A DNA stretch of 64,000 nt from Sphingomonas immobilis (GCF_030580995.1 NZ_JAUQSZ010000008.1:62001-126000), one strand, 5' to 3'; positions 42,720 through 53,440 are shown, numbered from the stretch's first letter. Program-made: numbers and translations. The notes: generated by a model not told the origin, from the letters alone.

Positions 42720-44834
42720 TCAGTCGTGCCCGACGAGAAGCGCATCGACGGTGCGCACGCCCTTGCCGTCCTCCAGCACCAGCACCGGGTTGAGATCGCC
42801 CTCGGCGAGCCAGCCGCCTTCGCGCGCGATGAAGGTCGAGAAATCGACGACGGTCTGCGCGAAGGCATCGACATCGCCGCGCGCCGCCCCCCGGAAGCCG
42901 TCGAGCAGCGCGTAGCCGCGCAGGCTGGTGATCATCGTCTTCGCGGTGTCGAGATCGACAGGCGCAGGGCGGATCGCGACGTCCTTGAGCAATTCGGTGA
43001 AGATGCCGCCGGTGCCGACGACCACGAACGGCCCGAGCTGCGGATCGCATTTGCAGCCGAGGATCATTTCGATGCCGTCCTTGATCTGCTCCTGCACGAG
43101 CACGCCGTCGGCGGTGCCGTCCTTCAGATAGGCGGCGGCATTCGCCATGATCGTATCGAACGCCGTACCGACCGCATCGGCGTCGGCGAGGTTGAGGATC
43201 ACGCCGCCAGCCTCGGTCTTGTGCGCGATGCGCTCGCTGACGACCTTCAGGACGACCGGGAAGCCCATGTCGGTCGCGGCGGAGATCGCCGCGTCGCGGC
43301 TCGCCGCGAACGCTTCTCCGGCGAGACGGATACCGGCGTCGGTCAGCATCCGCTTGGTATCGGCATCGGGCACGACACCCGCATAGCTGGCGGTGCCCGG
43401 TGCGACGACGGCAGGTGCCGCGCGGTCTTTCCGGTCCGACTGGAATGCCGACCAGCGAGCCAGCTTGGCGCAGGCACCGTAGAGGTCGTTGAGATTGTCG
43501 TACACCGGCACGCCGTGCGCCAGGTATGCGTCGGCTTCCTCGCCGGTGATCTCGCCGTCCATCGCGTAGATGGCGAGCGGCTTGGCCTGGGGCAGCTTCG
43601 AATGTTCGCCGAGCAAACCCGCCGCGACGATGCTGGCGCGCGCCGTCAGATGCTTGCGCGCGAAGACGATGGTACCGATGTCCGGCTCACCGCTGAAGCC
43701 TTCGTAGACCTGCAGCGCGAGGCCTGGGTTGACCGCGATCTCGCCGGTCAGGTCGCAGGGGTTGAAGCCTTTTCCAAACTGGAGCGCGGCGGTCAGCCGT
43801 TCTTCGGTCGCGTCGCTGATCGCGGGCACCGGCACGCCGGCTTCCGCCGCCTTGTCGGCCAGCGTCCCCGCCTGCCCGCCCGACACGGACATGATGCCGA
43901 CCCCGGCGGTGTGCGGCGCGCCCTGCGTCAGGAACATCTTGGCGACCGCGACCAGTTCGCTCAATTCGCTGACGCGGATCACACCGCGCGCCGCGAACAT
44001 CGCGTCGTAGAGCGCATCTGCCCCCGCCAGCGCGCCGGTGTGGGCGGCGGCGCGCTTGGCGCCTTCCTCGGAGCGGCCGACCTTGATCAGCACGATCGGT
44101 TTGCCGAGTTCGGCGGCGAGTTCCGCCACCTTCAGGAAGTCGGCCGGCTTGCGGATCGATTCGACGAACGACAGGATGATCTTGATGTTGGGATCCTGCA
44201 CCATCACCGACATGTAATCGGCAAGGCCGAGATCGACCTCGTTGCCGCCGCTGACGACCATGCGGCACCCGATGCCGTGCTGCTTGAGGCGGATCATCAG
44301 CGAACTGGAGGTGGCCCCGCTCTGCGTGACGAGGCCGACCGGGCCCGGCGCCATCGCGTCGGCATAGAGCGGCTGGATCGACCCGATCGCGCCGGAGGTG
44401 AGGTTGGCGAAACCATCGGTATTCGGCCCGACGACGCGCATCCCGGCGGCGCGCGCATTCGCGACCATCTCGGCCTGGATCGCCTCGCCCTCGGGGCCCA
44501 TCTCGCCGAGCCCCTGCGTCGGCAGCACGACCGCCTTGACGCCCGCCGCCGCACAGGCCGCGACCGCCTCGGGCGTACGCTCGGCATTGAGGACGACGAC
44601 CGCGACATCGACCGGCTGACCGATCGCGCCGATCGAGGGGAAGCATTTCAACCCCTCGAGTTCCTGCTGCGTCGGGTTGACCGGATAGACCGCCCCCGCG
44701 AACCCCTTGGTGACGGCGAGGTGCAGCGGCCACCAGCTCAGCGCGCCGGGCCGCGACGATGCGCCGACGACGGCGATCGATTTCGGGTTGAACAGCCGGT
44801 CGACGTCCGGCTCGGAACCGAGAATATTACGCAT
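42720..44834 (-). CDS. Acyl-CoA synthetase, ADP-forming type (CoA-binding + ATP-grasp)
   Basis: 704 residues: CoA-binding Rossmann domain (SIAVVGASSRPGALSWWPL, from residue 18), succinyl-CoA-ligase-like domains with KRAAAHTGALAGAD (likely phosphohistidine His265), and a C-terminal ATP-grasp domain (FPVVLKVVSERIAHKTEAGG). It would form an acyl-CoA from the free acid, CoA and ATP, giving ADP and phosphate. In this operon it is the likely entry enzyme for the catabolic acid. The 5' end overlaps the ACAD gene by 8 bp. Confidence 0.88.
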   Translation of the reverse strand: MRNILGSEPDVDRLFNPKSIAVVGASSRPGALSWWPLHLAVTKGFAGAVYPVNPTQQELEGLKCFPSIGAIGQPVDVAVVVLNAERTPEAVAACAAAGVKAVVLPTQGLGEMGPEGEAIQAEMVANARAAGMRVVGPNTDGFANLTSGAIGSIQPLYADAMAPGPVGLVTQSGATSSSLMIRLKQHGIGCRMVVSGGNEVDLGLADYMSVMVQDPNIKIILSFVESIRKPADFLKVAELAAELGKPIVLIKVGRSEEGAKRAAAHTGALAGADALYDAMFAARGVIRVSELSELVAVAKMFLTQGAPHTAGVGIMSVSGGQAGTLADKAAEAGVPVPAISDATEERLTAALQFGKGFNPCDLTGEIAVNPGLALQVYEGFSGEPDIGTIVFARKHLTARASIVAAGLLGEHSKLPQAKPLAIYAMDGEITGEEADAYLAHGVPVYDNLNDLYGACAKLARWSAFQSDRKDRAAPAVVAPGTASYAGVVPDADTKRMLTDAGIRLAGEAFAASRDAAISAATDMGFPVVLKVVSERIAHKTEAGGVILNLADADAVGTAFDTIMANAAAYLKDGTADGVLVQEQIKDGIEMILGCKCDPQLGPFVVVGTGGIFTELLKDVAIRPAPVDLDTAKTMITSLRGYALLDGFRGAARGDVDAFAQTVVDFSTFIAREGGWLAEGDLNPVLVLEDGKGVRTVDALLVGHD

Positions 44835-46032
44835 TGCGGACTTTCTGTGCGTGGCGATCCATGAGCTTCCAGCCGAGCGCGTCGTCGGCGATCAGGATGC
44901 GCTGAAGATTGGCAGATCCTTCCCCGGTCTGCCAAAGCTTGGCGAAGTTGAGGTAGATCGAGATCGGGAGTTCGTCGGAAAAAGCATAGCCGCCGAAGAT
45001 CTCGGCCGTCGCCTGCGCCGCGCGGTTGCAGACCTCGCCGACGTAATATTTGGCGATCGAGCTTTCGCGTGTGGCGATGTCGCCCGCATCGTACATCCGC
45101 GCCGCCTTGTAGACGAGTTCGGTCGCCGCGGCGACTTCGACGACCATGTCGGCGAGCTGGTGCTTGATCATCTGGAACGAACCGATCTTCTCCCCGAAGG
45201 CGGTGCGCAGATCGGCATATTCGAGCGACGCATCGAGACAGGCGCGCGTCAGGCCGAGCGACCGCGCGGCGACGGTCAGGCGGCCGAAATCCATCGCCGT
45301 CATCGCCACCTTGAAGCCCTCGCCTTCAGCGCCGAGCATGCAGGACGCCGGCACGCGCATGTCGGTGAAGGTCAGTCCGTTGGTCGGCATGAGATTGCCG
45401 AGTACGCGGCATTTCACGCGGCTGGCGGCGAAGCCCGGCGTGTCGGTCGGCACGAGGAAAGCGGAGACGCCCTTGTGCTTCGCTTTCGGATCGGTCTTGC
45501 AATAGATGATCGCCACGTCCGCCACATTGGCGTTGGTGATCCACATCTTGGTGCCGTTGATGATATAGTCGTCACCGTCGCGCACCGCCACCGTGCGCAT
45601 CGCGCCGAGGAAATCGGTGCCGCCGTCGGGCTCGCTCATGCCGTTACAACCGAGGATTTCGGCCGAGATCAGCTTCGCCACGTATTTTTCGATCTGCTCC
45701 GGCGTACCCCAGTTGCGGATCGTGAGCGGCACGGTCGCCGCCTGGAGGTTCATGCCCGCCGACAGCGGCGGATAGGCATAGGCCAGTTCCTCCGACACGA
45801 TCGCCAGCGCCTCGAAACCCATGCCCGAGCCGCCCATGTTCTCCGGGATCATCGTGCCATAAGCGCCAAGCTCACCGAGCTGACGATAGATTTCGCGCGG
45901 GAATTCCCCGGCCAGCTCCAGGTCGCGAATGCGCGGGCGGATCTCGTTCTTGCCGAAATCGCGCATCACGTCGCGCAGCGCCTCCAGCTCCTCGCGCGAG
46001 GCCGAGGTGGCGAGCGGCGTCATGTCATTCAT
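44827..46032 (-). CDS. Acyl-CoA dehydrogenase
   Basis: 401 residues of a complete, canonical acyl-CoA dehydrogenase: CNGMSEPDGGTDFLGAMRT, INGTKMWITNANVADVAIIY, YADLRTAFGEKIGSFQMIKHQ, and C-terminal IFGGYAFSDELPISIYLNFA with QTGEGSANLQRILIADDALG. The TGEGSANLQR segment stands where catalytic-base and FAD contacts lie in glutaryl/butyryl-type enzymes. It overlaps the AtuA-related gene by 8 bp. Confidence 0.9.
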   Translation of the reverse strand: MNDMTPLATSASREELEALRDVMRDFGKNEIRPRIRDLELAGEFPREIYRQLGELGAYGTMIPENMGGSGMGFEALAIVSEELAYAYPPLSAGMNLQAATVPLTIRNWGTPEQIEKYVAKLISAEILGCNGMSEPDGGTDFLGAMRTVAVRDGDDYIINGTKMWITNANVADVAIIYCKTDPKAKHKGVSAFLVPTDTPGFAASRVKCRVLGNLMPTNGLTFTDMRVPASCMLGAEGEGFKVAMTAMDFGRLTVAARSLGLTRACLDASLEYADLRTAFGEKIGSFQMIKHQLADMVVEVAAATELVYKAARMYDAGDIATRESSIAKYYVGEVCNRAAQATAEIFGGYAFSDELPISIYLNFAKLWQTGEGSANLQRILIADDALGWKLMDRHAQKVRNA

Positions 46033-46336
46033 CGCCCAGCTCCATGCGGAGCAGCCAGGTATACATCACCTTTCCGAGATGATCGGAGCGCAGCGACAGC
46101 GTACCGCCGCCATCGAGCGCGCCGCGGCACACGAAGTTGAGCGCACGGATGTTGGGCAGCTCGTACCGCGTCACGGTGCCCTTGATCATGTCGCCGAAAT
46201 GCGCCTTCACACGCTCCGCGGTGACCTTTTCCAGGAGCACGTCCCAGGCTTCCGGGCTGCGTGCGATCACGCCCATGTTGCACACGTCGCCCTTGTCGCC
46301 GGAACGGCCGTGCGCCAGATCCCATACGCGCGTCAT
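46025..46336 (-). CDS. AtuA-related small protein (AtuA C-terminal-type domain)
   Basis: 103 residues: VWDLAHGRSGDKGDVCNMGVIARSPEAW (the RSGDKGD motif is conserved), then RYELPNIRALNFVCRGALDGGGTLSLR. It corresponds to the C-terminal domain that follows AtuA in longer proteins; here it is a separate gene. The start overlaps the AtuA stop by 4 bp (ATGA), so both are made together and probably form a complex. Function of the family is unproven. Confidence 0.85.
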   Translation of the reverse strand: MTRVWDLAHGRSGDKGDVCNMGVIARSPEAWDVLLEKVTAERVKAHFGDMIKGTVTRYELPNIRALNFVCRGALDGGGTLSLRSDHLGKVMYTWLLRMELGDE

Positions 46337-47727
46337 GCCGCGACCTCCTCGGGTTGCAGGACTTCGGTGATGGCCACCTTCTGCGTGACGAATTCACGCG
46401 GGATCAGGCAGGGCCAGATGCCGAACAATTCCTTGATCGGCGGCCGTGTGCCAATGCCCGACGCGCCGGCCGGGCCGTTGTTGTAAAGGGGCACGCTCTC
46501 GGTGAAGACCTTCCGCGCATCCTCCGCCGTGGGGCAGCGGGCGGCGAAGCGGACTACGATCTCATCAAGTTCGGTTTCATCCTCGCCCGGGTTGGCGACC
46601 AGTTCGGGGCCCCACATCGAGTTGCGGCCGATATATTCGACGCGCGTTTCCGACGCCTTGAAATCGACCTGTTTCAAGCGCTCGGCGAGGAATTCGAGGC
46701 CCGCCTTGGCCTTCTTCACCGCATCGGGCCAGGTGTAGGTGAACTGCGCCTCGCCGACGAAGCCCGCGCGGTAGCCCATGTTGACCTTCAGCGTCGCCGG
46801 TGCCGGCTTGCCCGTGACATTGCTGATCTTGACCTGATCGGGCGCGATCTGGTCGAGCTTGATCTGGCTGACGTCGGCGACGGAATCGGCGGTCAGATAA
46901 TTGGCCGGGTCCATCACTTCGTAGACGAGCTGTTCGGACACGGTGCCGACCGTCACGCCGCCGCCGGTCTGCGGCGTCTTGGACAGGATCGCCTCGCCGT
47001 TCTCGAACACCGTCGTGACGGGATAGCCGAGCGACGGCAGGTTGCGCATCTCGTCCCAGCCGCCCGAATAGAGGCCGCCGGTCGCCTGCCCGCCGCATTC
47101 CACGCAGTGCGCGATGCCGGTGCCCGCGCCGAGCAGCTCCCAGTCCTCGGCACCCCAGCCCAGCTCGTAGCGCATCGGCCCGAGGTACACGGCGGCATCG
47201 GTGACGCGCCCGCAGATGACGATGTCCGCGCCATTCTCCAGCGCCTCGACGATGCCCTCGCAGCCGGTGTAGACGTTGGCCTGCGTCACGCGGTCGCGGA
47301 TTTCCGCGAGCGGCTGGCCGGTGTCGGTGTTCTCCAGCGCGACGCCCTGCGCCAGCACGTCGTCGATCCGGTCCATGATGTCGTCGCCCGTCACGCAGGC
47401 GACCTTCATCCCGTAGAGGCCGAATTCCTGGCACAGCTTGACGACTTCGCGCGCGCAGGATTCGGGATTGGCCCCGCCGGCGTTGGAAATGATCTTGATG
47501 CCGCGTTCATGGCATTTGCGCAGGACGCCGCGCAGGAACGGAATGATATCGGTGGTATAGCCGAGATCGGGCCGCTTGCTCTTCTGCTTGTTGAGGATCG
47601 ACATCGTCAGTTCGGCGAGGTGATCGCAGCACAGATACTGGATATCGGCACGTTCGACCATCTCGATGGCCGGCCGGATGGAATCGCCCCAGAAAGCGAG
47701 TCCGGTGCCGAGCTTGACGCTCTTCAT
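46333..47727 (-). CDS. Acyclic terpene utilisation AtuA-family protein
   Basis: 464 residues of the AtuA domain: VKLGTGLAFWGDSIRPAIEM, RGIKIISNAGGANPESCAREV, TGCEGIVEALENGADIVICGR, and GAGTGIAHCVECGGQATGGLY. AtuA is needed for citronellol/geraniol use in Pseudomonas but its reaction is not known; homologues are common in operons with acyl-CoA carboxylases and ACADs and not only for terpenes. Strongly coupled to the AtuA-related gene downstream. It lies 34 bp after the LLM gene. Confidence 0.88.
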   Translation of the reverse strand: MKSVKLGTGLAFWGDSIRPAIEMVERADIQYLCCDHLAELTMSILNKQKSKRPDLGYTTDIIPFLRGVLRKCHERGIKIISNAGGANPESCAREVVKLCQEFGLYGMKVACVTGDDIMDRIDDVLAQGVALENTDTGQPLAEIRDRVTQANVYTGCEGIVEALENGADIVICGRVTDAAVYLGPMRYELGWGAEDWELLGAGTGIAHCVECGGQATGGLYSGGWDEMRNLPSLGYPVTTVFENGEAILSKTPQTGGGVTVGTVSEQLVYEVMDPANYLTADSVADVSQIKLDQIAPDQVKISNVTGKPAPATLKVNMGYRAGFVGEAQFTYTWPDAVKKAKAGLEFLAERLKQVDFKASETRVEYIGRNSMWGPELVANPGEDETELDEIVVRFAARCPTAEDARKVFTESVPLYNNGPAGASGIGTRPPIKELFGIWPCLIPREFVTQKVAITEVLQPEEVAA

Positions 47728-47761
47728 CGCGTTGCTCCGTTCATGGAAAACAGGTGGAAAG

Positions 47762-48811
47762 TCATGCGGCGGCGGGGGCGGCCGGTTTCGACGCGGCCTC
47801 CGCCTTTTCGAGCAGCGGCAGCACCTTGGTGCCGAACAGCTCGACCTGCTTCATCGCCTCGGCATGGGGCAGGCCCAGCCACTGCGGCTTGAAAACGAAG
47901 CAATCCATGCCGAGCGAGGTGCGGATGCCGTCGAGCTGTTCCGCGACATCTTCCGGCGCGCCGAGGATGAAGCGCGCGTCGATATCCTCGTCCGCCTCGC
48001 TGCCGAAACCGGCATTGTCGGCATCGAGGCGATTGCCCAGGCCCCATTTGAGATAGATTTCGTAGCGCGCGGCGCTGCGCTGCTTGGCGAGTTCGCGGGC
48101 CTCGGCGCGCGAACCGGCGATGATCAGCTCACGCCGCACCGGGAAGCCGTTGTCGGGCAGGCCGTGCTTGGCGCGTTCCTCCAGGAACACCTCGCGCAGG
48201 CGCGCGAGGCCTTCGTGCGTCGGGAACGGCGGGGCGTACCAGGCATCGGCCATGCGCGCGGCGCGGCGGATCGCCTTTTCGCCCTGCCCGCCGATCCAGA
48301 TCGGCGGACGCGGGCGGCGCACCGGCTGGACCGCCGCCGCATCGCCATCGACCTTGAACAGGTCGCCGTCGAACTTGATATGCTCCTTGCCCGACCAGAG
48401 CTCCTTGATGAGCTCGAGCCCTTCTTCGAAACGCTTGATCCGCGTCTCGCGCGGGATGCCGGCGGCGCGGAACTCGGCCTCGGCATAGCCCAGCCCGATG
48501 CCGAGGATCGCCTTGCCGTCGGTGCAGGCATCGAGCGTGCAGATCTGTTCGGCGAGCTCGACCGGATTCACCAGCGACATCAATACGATGCCGGTCGCGA
48601 CCTCCATCTTCGGCGCGAAGCGCGACATATAGGTCAGGTACGGGACCGGCTGGTAATAGCGCAGCTCTGCACCGAGGAAGTGCTGCCCCGCGACCATGAG
48701 GCGAAAGCCGAGCTGTTCCGAGAGTTCGACCATCTCGCGATGCTGGGCAAGCTGGACTTTTGGTTCGTCGTGCCGGCCCCAGACAGCCGTCAGCAAAACA
48801 CCGAATTTCAC
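47762..48811 (-). CDS. LLM-class (luciferase-like) flavin/F420-dependent oxidoreductase
   Basis: 349 residues of a luciferase-like TIM-barrel: FGVLLTAVWGRHDE, EQLGFRLMVAGQHFLGAELR, VATGIVLMSLVNPVELAEQI and GKAILGIGLGYAEAEFRAAGI, then RPPIWIGGQGEKAIRRAARMADAW. The family uses FMN or F420; with F420 genes on both sides, F420H2 dependence is likely, though not proven. The GTG at 48811 is preferred as AGGAGG stands 7 nt upstream; an ATG at 48829 would add six residues and bury that site. It heads the long minus-strand operon down to cofC. Confidence 0.88.
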   Translation of the reverse strand: MKFGVLLTAVWGRHDEPKVQLAQHREMVELSEQLGFRLMVAGQHFLGAELRYYQPVPYLTYMSRFAPKMEVATGIVLMSLVNPVELAEQICTLDACTDGKAILGIGLGYAEAEFRAAGIPRETRIKRFEEGLELIKELWSGKEHIKFDGDLFKVDGDAAAVQPVRRPRPPIWIGGQGEKAIRRAARMADAWYAPPFPTHEGLARLREVFLEERAKHGLPDNGFPVRRELIIAGSRAEARELAKQRSAARYEIYLKWGLGNRLDADNAGFGSEADEDIDARFILGAPEDVAEQLDGIRTSLGMDCFVFKPQWLGLPHAEAMKQVELFGTKVLPLLEKAEAASKPAAPAAA

Positions 48812-48836
48812 GCCCGGCCCTCCTCTCATCGTTTAT

Positions 48837-48849
48837 CTAGAATAACTAT
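48837..48849. promoter_or_regulatory. Shared 13-bp element CTAGAATAACTAT (LLM gene promoter)
   Basis: The same 13 bases occur upstream of the TonB-dependent receptor at 61919-61931. On the minus strand the element contains TATAGT, a -10-like hexamer, with TTGCCC 16 bp upstream as a possible -35. So it is part of the promoter, an overlapping operator, or both. Confidence 0.5.
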
Positions 48850-48910
48850 ACGCATTGTTTTGTCGCGGGCAACCGATTCCGCGTTGGAAAAGTGATGAAT
48901 CAGCAAAAAA

Positions 48911-50080
<1,170 letters not shown>

Positions 50081-50099
50081 GCGTATGCCTTTCGGAATT

Positions 50100-50849
50100 T
50101 CAGATTTTCGCGGTTTCGCCGCCGTCGATCGTGAGGACCGCGCCGGTGACGAAATCGGACAGTTCGGAAGCGAGGTAGCAGACCATGCCCGCCATCTCGG
50201 CCGGATCGGCCATGCGGCCCGCCGGGATCTTGCGGGTGCGCTTCATGCGCACCTCGGGATCGTTGACCACCGCCGCCTGCGCCTCCGTGACGAAGGCGCC
50301 GGGCGCGATCGCGTTGACCTGGACATTGTGGCGGCCCCATTCGGCGGCGAGCGCCTTGGTGAGCTGGATGATGCCGCCCTTGGACGCGGAATAGCCGACC
50401 AGCACCGCCTTGCCGCGGATGCCGGAAATGGAGGCGATGTTGATGATCTTGCCGCTCTTCTGCGCGACCATGTAGCGGCCGGCGGCCTGCGACAGGACGG
50501 CGGGGGCGATGACGTTGACCGCCATCACCTCGACGAGGCCGTCGACCGTCTGGTCGAGGAACGCGCCCGCTGGTGCGATGCCGGCGTTGTTGACGACGAT
50601 GTCGATCTGCCCGAAGTGCGCGACCGTCCGGGGCGCGAGGTCCGCTACGGTGGCCATGTCGCGCATGTCGCAGACGATGGCGTGGACATCGCCGGGATAT
50701 TCGGCGGCGAGCGCCTCCAGCTCGGCCTGCGAGCGGCCGGTCACGACGACCTTCACGCCCTCCGCGACGAGCGCGCGCGCGGCGGCGGCGCCGAGCCCCC
50801 GGCTTGCCCCGGTGACGATCGCGACCTTCCCATTCAGCTTGAGATCCAC
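50100..50849 (-). CDS. SDR-family oxidoreductase (FabG-like)
   Basis: 249 residues. Cofactor motif AIVTGASRGLGAAAA with TGRSQ after the second strand (Arg/Ser favouring NADP), VNNAGIAPAG, catalytic INIASISGIRGKAVLVGYSA followed by SKGG, and C-terminal VTGAVLTIDGG. GTG start with AAGGAA upstream. Lies 19 bp before the thiolase gene and 34 bp after the MFS gene. Likely a 3-oxoacyl or alcohol reductase/dehydrogenase of the pathway. Confidence 0.88.
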   Translation of the reverse strand: MDLKLNGKVAIVTGASRGLGAAAARALVAEGVKVVVTGRSQAELEALAAEYPGDVHAIVCDMRDMATVADLAPRTVAHFGQIDIVVNNAGIAPAGAFLDQTVDGLVEVMAVNVIAPAVLSQAAGRYMVAQKSGKIINIASISGIRGKAVLVGYSASKGGIIQLTKALAAEWGRHNVQVNAIAPGAFVTEAQAAVVNDPEVRMKRTRKIPAGRMADPAEMAGMVCYLASELSDFVTGAVLTIDGGETAKI

Positions 50850-50883
50850 TGTCCGTTTCCTTGTTTCGATGAAGTGAGGCGGC

Positions 50884-52278
50884 TCAGACTGCCGCGCCCT
50901 GCGCGCGCCGCTCCGCGCTGAAGCCGCGGAAGGCGCACCACAAAAGCGCCAGCGCGACGATTTCGCAGGCGATCGTCACCATGCCGATCGCGGTGTTCAG
51001 CCGGTGTTCGTCGTGCAGCAGATTGTCGGTGACGAAGGGCACCAGCATGGGCCCGATGCCGACGCCGATCACGCTGACGATCACGAAATAATACGCGGCG
51101 GACAGGCCACGCAGGCGCGGCGGCGTCGCCAGCTGCAGCGACACGCCCGCCATCGGCAGCGGAACCACATAGCCGAAGGTGATGAGCGCGATACAGGCCA
51201 TCGCGACCCCCGCGCCCGGCGCGAGCAGAAGCAGGGCACCGAACACGATCAGCAGCATCGGCCCGATCAGCACCGTTCGCATCGGCGCATCGAAATGCCG
51301 CTTCGCGATCAGCCGGTTGATCGCGGGCGAGCAGAGTCCCGCGAGGATGCCGATCACCAAGATGAGGATGCCGTAGATCAGCCCGACGTGCGTCGCCGAC
51401 ATGCCGTATTGCCGCGTGAACATCGTCGGCGCCCAGGCCGGCACGGTGTTGAGCAGGATCGACACGAACGATATGCCGAGGAAGAACATGACGAAGAAGC
51501 GCCAGCGCTTCAGCATGTAGCCCGTCCCCTCCAGGAAGCCGAAGCTGCGCATGTCGTCGTCGGCCTGGGCGAGCGCGCCGCGCACCGGTTCGGGAATGGC
51601 GAGCAGCGCGAGGATCGGCACCGCACCGAGCACGCCGACGATCGCGATCGCGACCTGCCACCCGTGCATCATGCCGATCGGCAGCAGGATCGGCTTCATC
51701 GCGCCGGTGTAGCCGATCACCGTGCCCCCCACGATCAGCGCGAGGCCGCCGCCGATATAGGGCGCGGTCAGGTAGATCGTCGTCGCGATTGGCAGCCGGC
51801 GCCTGTCGAACATCTCCGCGACGAGCGACATGCCGGAGGGAAACAGGAACGCCTCCGACGCGCCGACGATCAGCCGGGTCACGACCATCGTCTCGTAGTT
51901 GCTGGCGATGGCGGTCGCGACGGTCGCCAGGCTCCAGAGCGTTCCGGCGAACAGCAGCAGGTTGCGGCGATTGTAGCGATCGGCGCAATAGCCGGCGAAC
52001 AGGCCGACGAGCACATAGGTGATCGTGAACGCCGGCCCCATCAGGAAGCCGATCTGCTTGTCCGTCACCGCGAAATCGCGCTTCATCGGATCGACCATCA
52101 GGTTGAGGATCTGCCGGTCGGTGAAGGCGAAGGCGAAGCAGGCCGTCAGGATCGCGAGCGCGAGCCAGGCCTTGGGCGCCAGATCCTGCGCGGGCGCGAC
52201 CGGAGCGGCCGGCGGCACATCCTCGGGCACCGGGAAGGATGCGGATGCCGGGTGCGGGTAGCTCGCGCGCTGGTCCAT
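50884..52278 (-). CDS. MFS transporter
   Basis: 464 residues with about 12 hydrophobic segments. The loop 2-3 motif GLFAGYCADRYNRRNLLLFAG (the MFS A-motif) and FAFTDRQILNLMVDPMKRDF in helix 1 are typical of sphingomonad MFS proteins of the spinster/ACS-like group found in degradation clusters. Probably takes up the growth substrate across the inner membrane. ATG at 52278 with AGGAG 7 nt upstream; the frame is open further up but without similarity. Confidence 0.88.
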   Translation of the reverse strand: MDQRASYPHPASASFPVPEDVPPAAPVAPAQDLAPKAWLALAILTACFAFAFTDRQILNLMVDPMKRDFAVTDKQIGFLMGPAFTITYVLVGLFAGYCADRYNRRNLLLFAGTLWSLATVATAIASNYETMVVTRLIVGASEAFLFPSGMSLVAEMFDRRRLPIATTIYLTAPYIGGGLALIVGGTVIGYTGAMKPILLPIGMMHGWQVAIAIVGVLGAVPILALLAIPEPVRGALAQADDDMRSFGFLEGTGYMLKRWRFFVMFFLGISFVSILLNTVPAWAPTMFTRQYGMSATHVGLIYGILILVIGILAGLCSPAINRLIAKRHFDAPMRTVLIGPMLLIVFGALLLLAPGAGVAMACIALITFGYVVPLPMAGVSLQLATPPRLRGLSAAYYFVIVSVIGVGIGPMLVPFVTDNLLHDEHRLNTAIGMVTIACEIVALALLWCAFRGFSAERRAQGAAV

Positions 52279-52301
52279 TGATACTCTCCTGGTCCGCCGC
52301 G

Positions 52302-52775
52302 TTATTCGGGCCGGCCCGCAAGCATGCGGGTCACATCGTATGTCAGGACGATCTCGCACGCCTGATTGCGGATCACGACGGCGGACGCGACGATCGCGCG
52401 GTTCGCCTTCGCGCTCGGCTTCACGAGCGTGATCTCGACCGTCGCCCAGATCGTGTCGCCGACGCGGACCGGCTTGATCGCCTTCATCGACGCTTCGAGC
52501 AGGGCGAGGCCGGTGCCCTGGATCATCGTCTGGAACAGCAGCCCCTCGATCAGGCCGTAGGTGAGCGCGGCCGGCACCAGCCGCCCCTCGATCACGCCGC
52601 CGTGGCCGGGATCGATGAACAGTTCCTCCAGCATGCCGGTCACGCCGATGAAGCCGACCAGATCCGCTTCGGTGACGAGCCGCCGCCGCGTGCGGAAACG
52701 ATCGCCGACGGCGATGTCCTGCCAGTAGAAGCCCTGCCCGAGCAGCCGTTCGCCGCCGTCCGCCGCGCCGCTCAA
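52302..52775 (-). CDS. MaoC-like hot-dog dehydratase
   Basis: 157 residues of one hot-dog domain: GFYWQDIAVGDRFRTRRRLVTEADLVGFIGVTG, the GGVIEGRLVPAALTYGLIEGLL loop and the IKPVRVGDTIWATVEI strand. The usual Asp/His pair of R-specific hydratases is not clear (acid at DPGHGG), so activity is uncertain. TTG start proposed at 52775 because it overlaps the F420-NADP reductase stop (TTGA). Placed between the F420 gene and the transporter. Confidence 0.8.
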   Translation of the reverse strand: MSGAADGGERLLGQGFYWQDIAVGDRFRTRRRLVTEADLVGFIGVTGMLEELFIDPGHGGVIEGRLVPAALTYGLIEGLLFQTMIQGTGLALLEASMKAIKPVRVGDTIWATVEITLVKPSAKANRAIVASAVVIRNQACEIVLTYDVTRMLAGRPE

Positions 52776-53440
52776 TGTCCCGCTCCGCCGGTGATGCGGA
52801 TGCCCGCGCCCGAAATCTTGTATTTGCGGTTGAGCGTGATCATCACCGAGGTGAGTGCCTCCGCCGCCGCCGAATTGGCGAGCGGCCCCGCGTGCCAGCC
52901 TTTCATGCCGGCATCGGCGACCAGCGCGATGACGGCCTCGGCGGCCTCGGCGCTGTCGGTGCTGACGAGCACGTCGCAATCCATGACGTGATCGAGATCA
53001 CGCAGGTGATGTGCCGAGATGTTCTGGAACGCCGCGACCACGGTGACGTCGGGACCGAGCGCCTGCTGCAGCGCGACGACGGCGGAACCGCCCGCCGGGA
53101 GTTGCACCGTGCCGACCTTGGGCGGCGCCAGCGGCGCGGTCACGTCGATCAGGATCTTGCCGCGCAGGCTCTCGGCGGCGGCGAGCGCGGTCGCCTGCTG
53201 CACCGCATAGGGTACGGTGAGGACGACGATCTCCGCCGCGTGCGCCGCTTCGGCATTGTCGACGCCCCGGATCGTGCCGCCCGGCAGCAAGGCGGTGAGT
53301 TCTGCGGCTGCGGTTTCGGCGCGCGCGCGGTCGCGGCTGCCGATCAGCACGTCGTGCCCTGCCGCCGCCCAGCGCACGGCCAGACCGCTGCCCTCCTGCC
53401 CGGCCCCGCCGAGGATGCCGATCGTTCTTTTCTCGCTCAC
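52772..53440 (-). CDS. F420-dependent NADP reductase-like protein (Fno family)
   Basis: 222 residues of a Rossmann protein: TIGILGGAGQEGSGLAVRWA and DVLIGSRDRARAE (NADP-binding), VLTVPYAVQQATAL, then LIDVTAPLAPPKVG and FQNISAHHL. These match NADPH:F420 oxidoreductases, which move hydride between NADPH and F420. It would supply F420H2 to enzymes such as the LLM oxidoreductase. GTG start overlapping the fbiC stop (GTGA) with GGAG 7 nt upstream; direct coupling to the F420 synthesis gene supports the call. Confidence 0.88.
   Translation of the reverse strand: MSEKRTIGILGGAGQEGSGLAVRWAAAGHDVLIGSRDRARAETAAAELTALLPGGTIRGVDNAEAAHAAEIVVLTVPYAVQQATALAAAESLRGKILIDVTAPLAPPKVGTVQLPAGGSAVVALQQALGPDVTVVAAFQNISAHHLRDLDHVMDCDVLVSTDSAEAAEAVIALVADAGMKGWHAGPLANSAAAEALTSVMITLNRKYKISGAGIRITGGAGH

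Noticed and set aside
42021..44864. 947-codon plus-strand ORF opposite the ADP-forming ligase and hydratase
   Set aside because: Shadow of conserved minus-strand genes with low-complexity Asp/Arg/His content and no recognisable domain.
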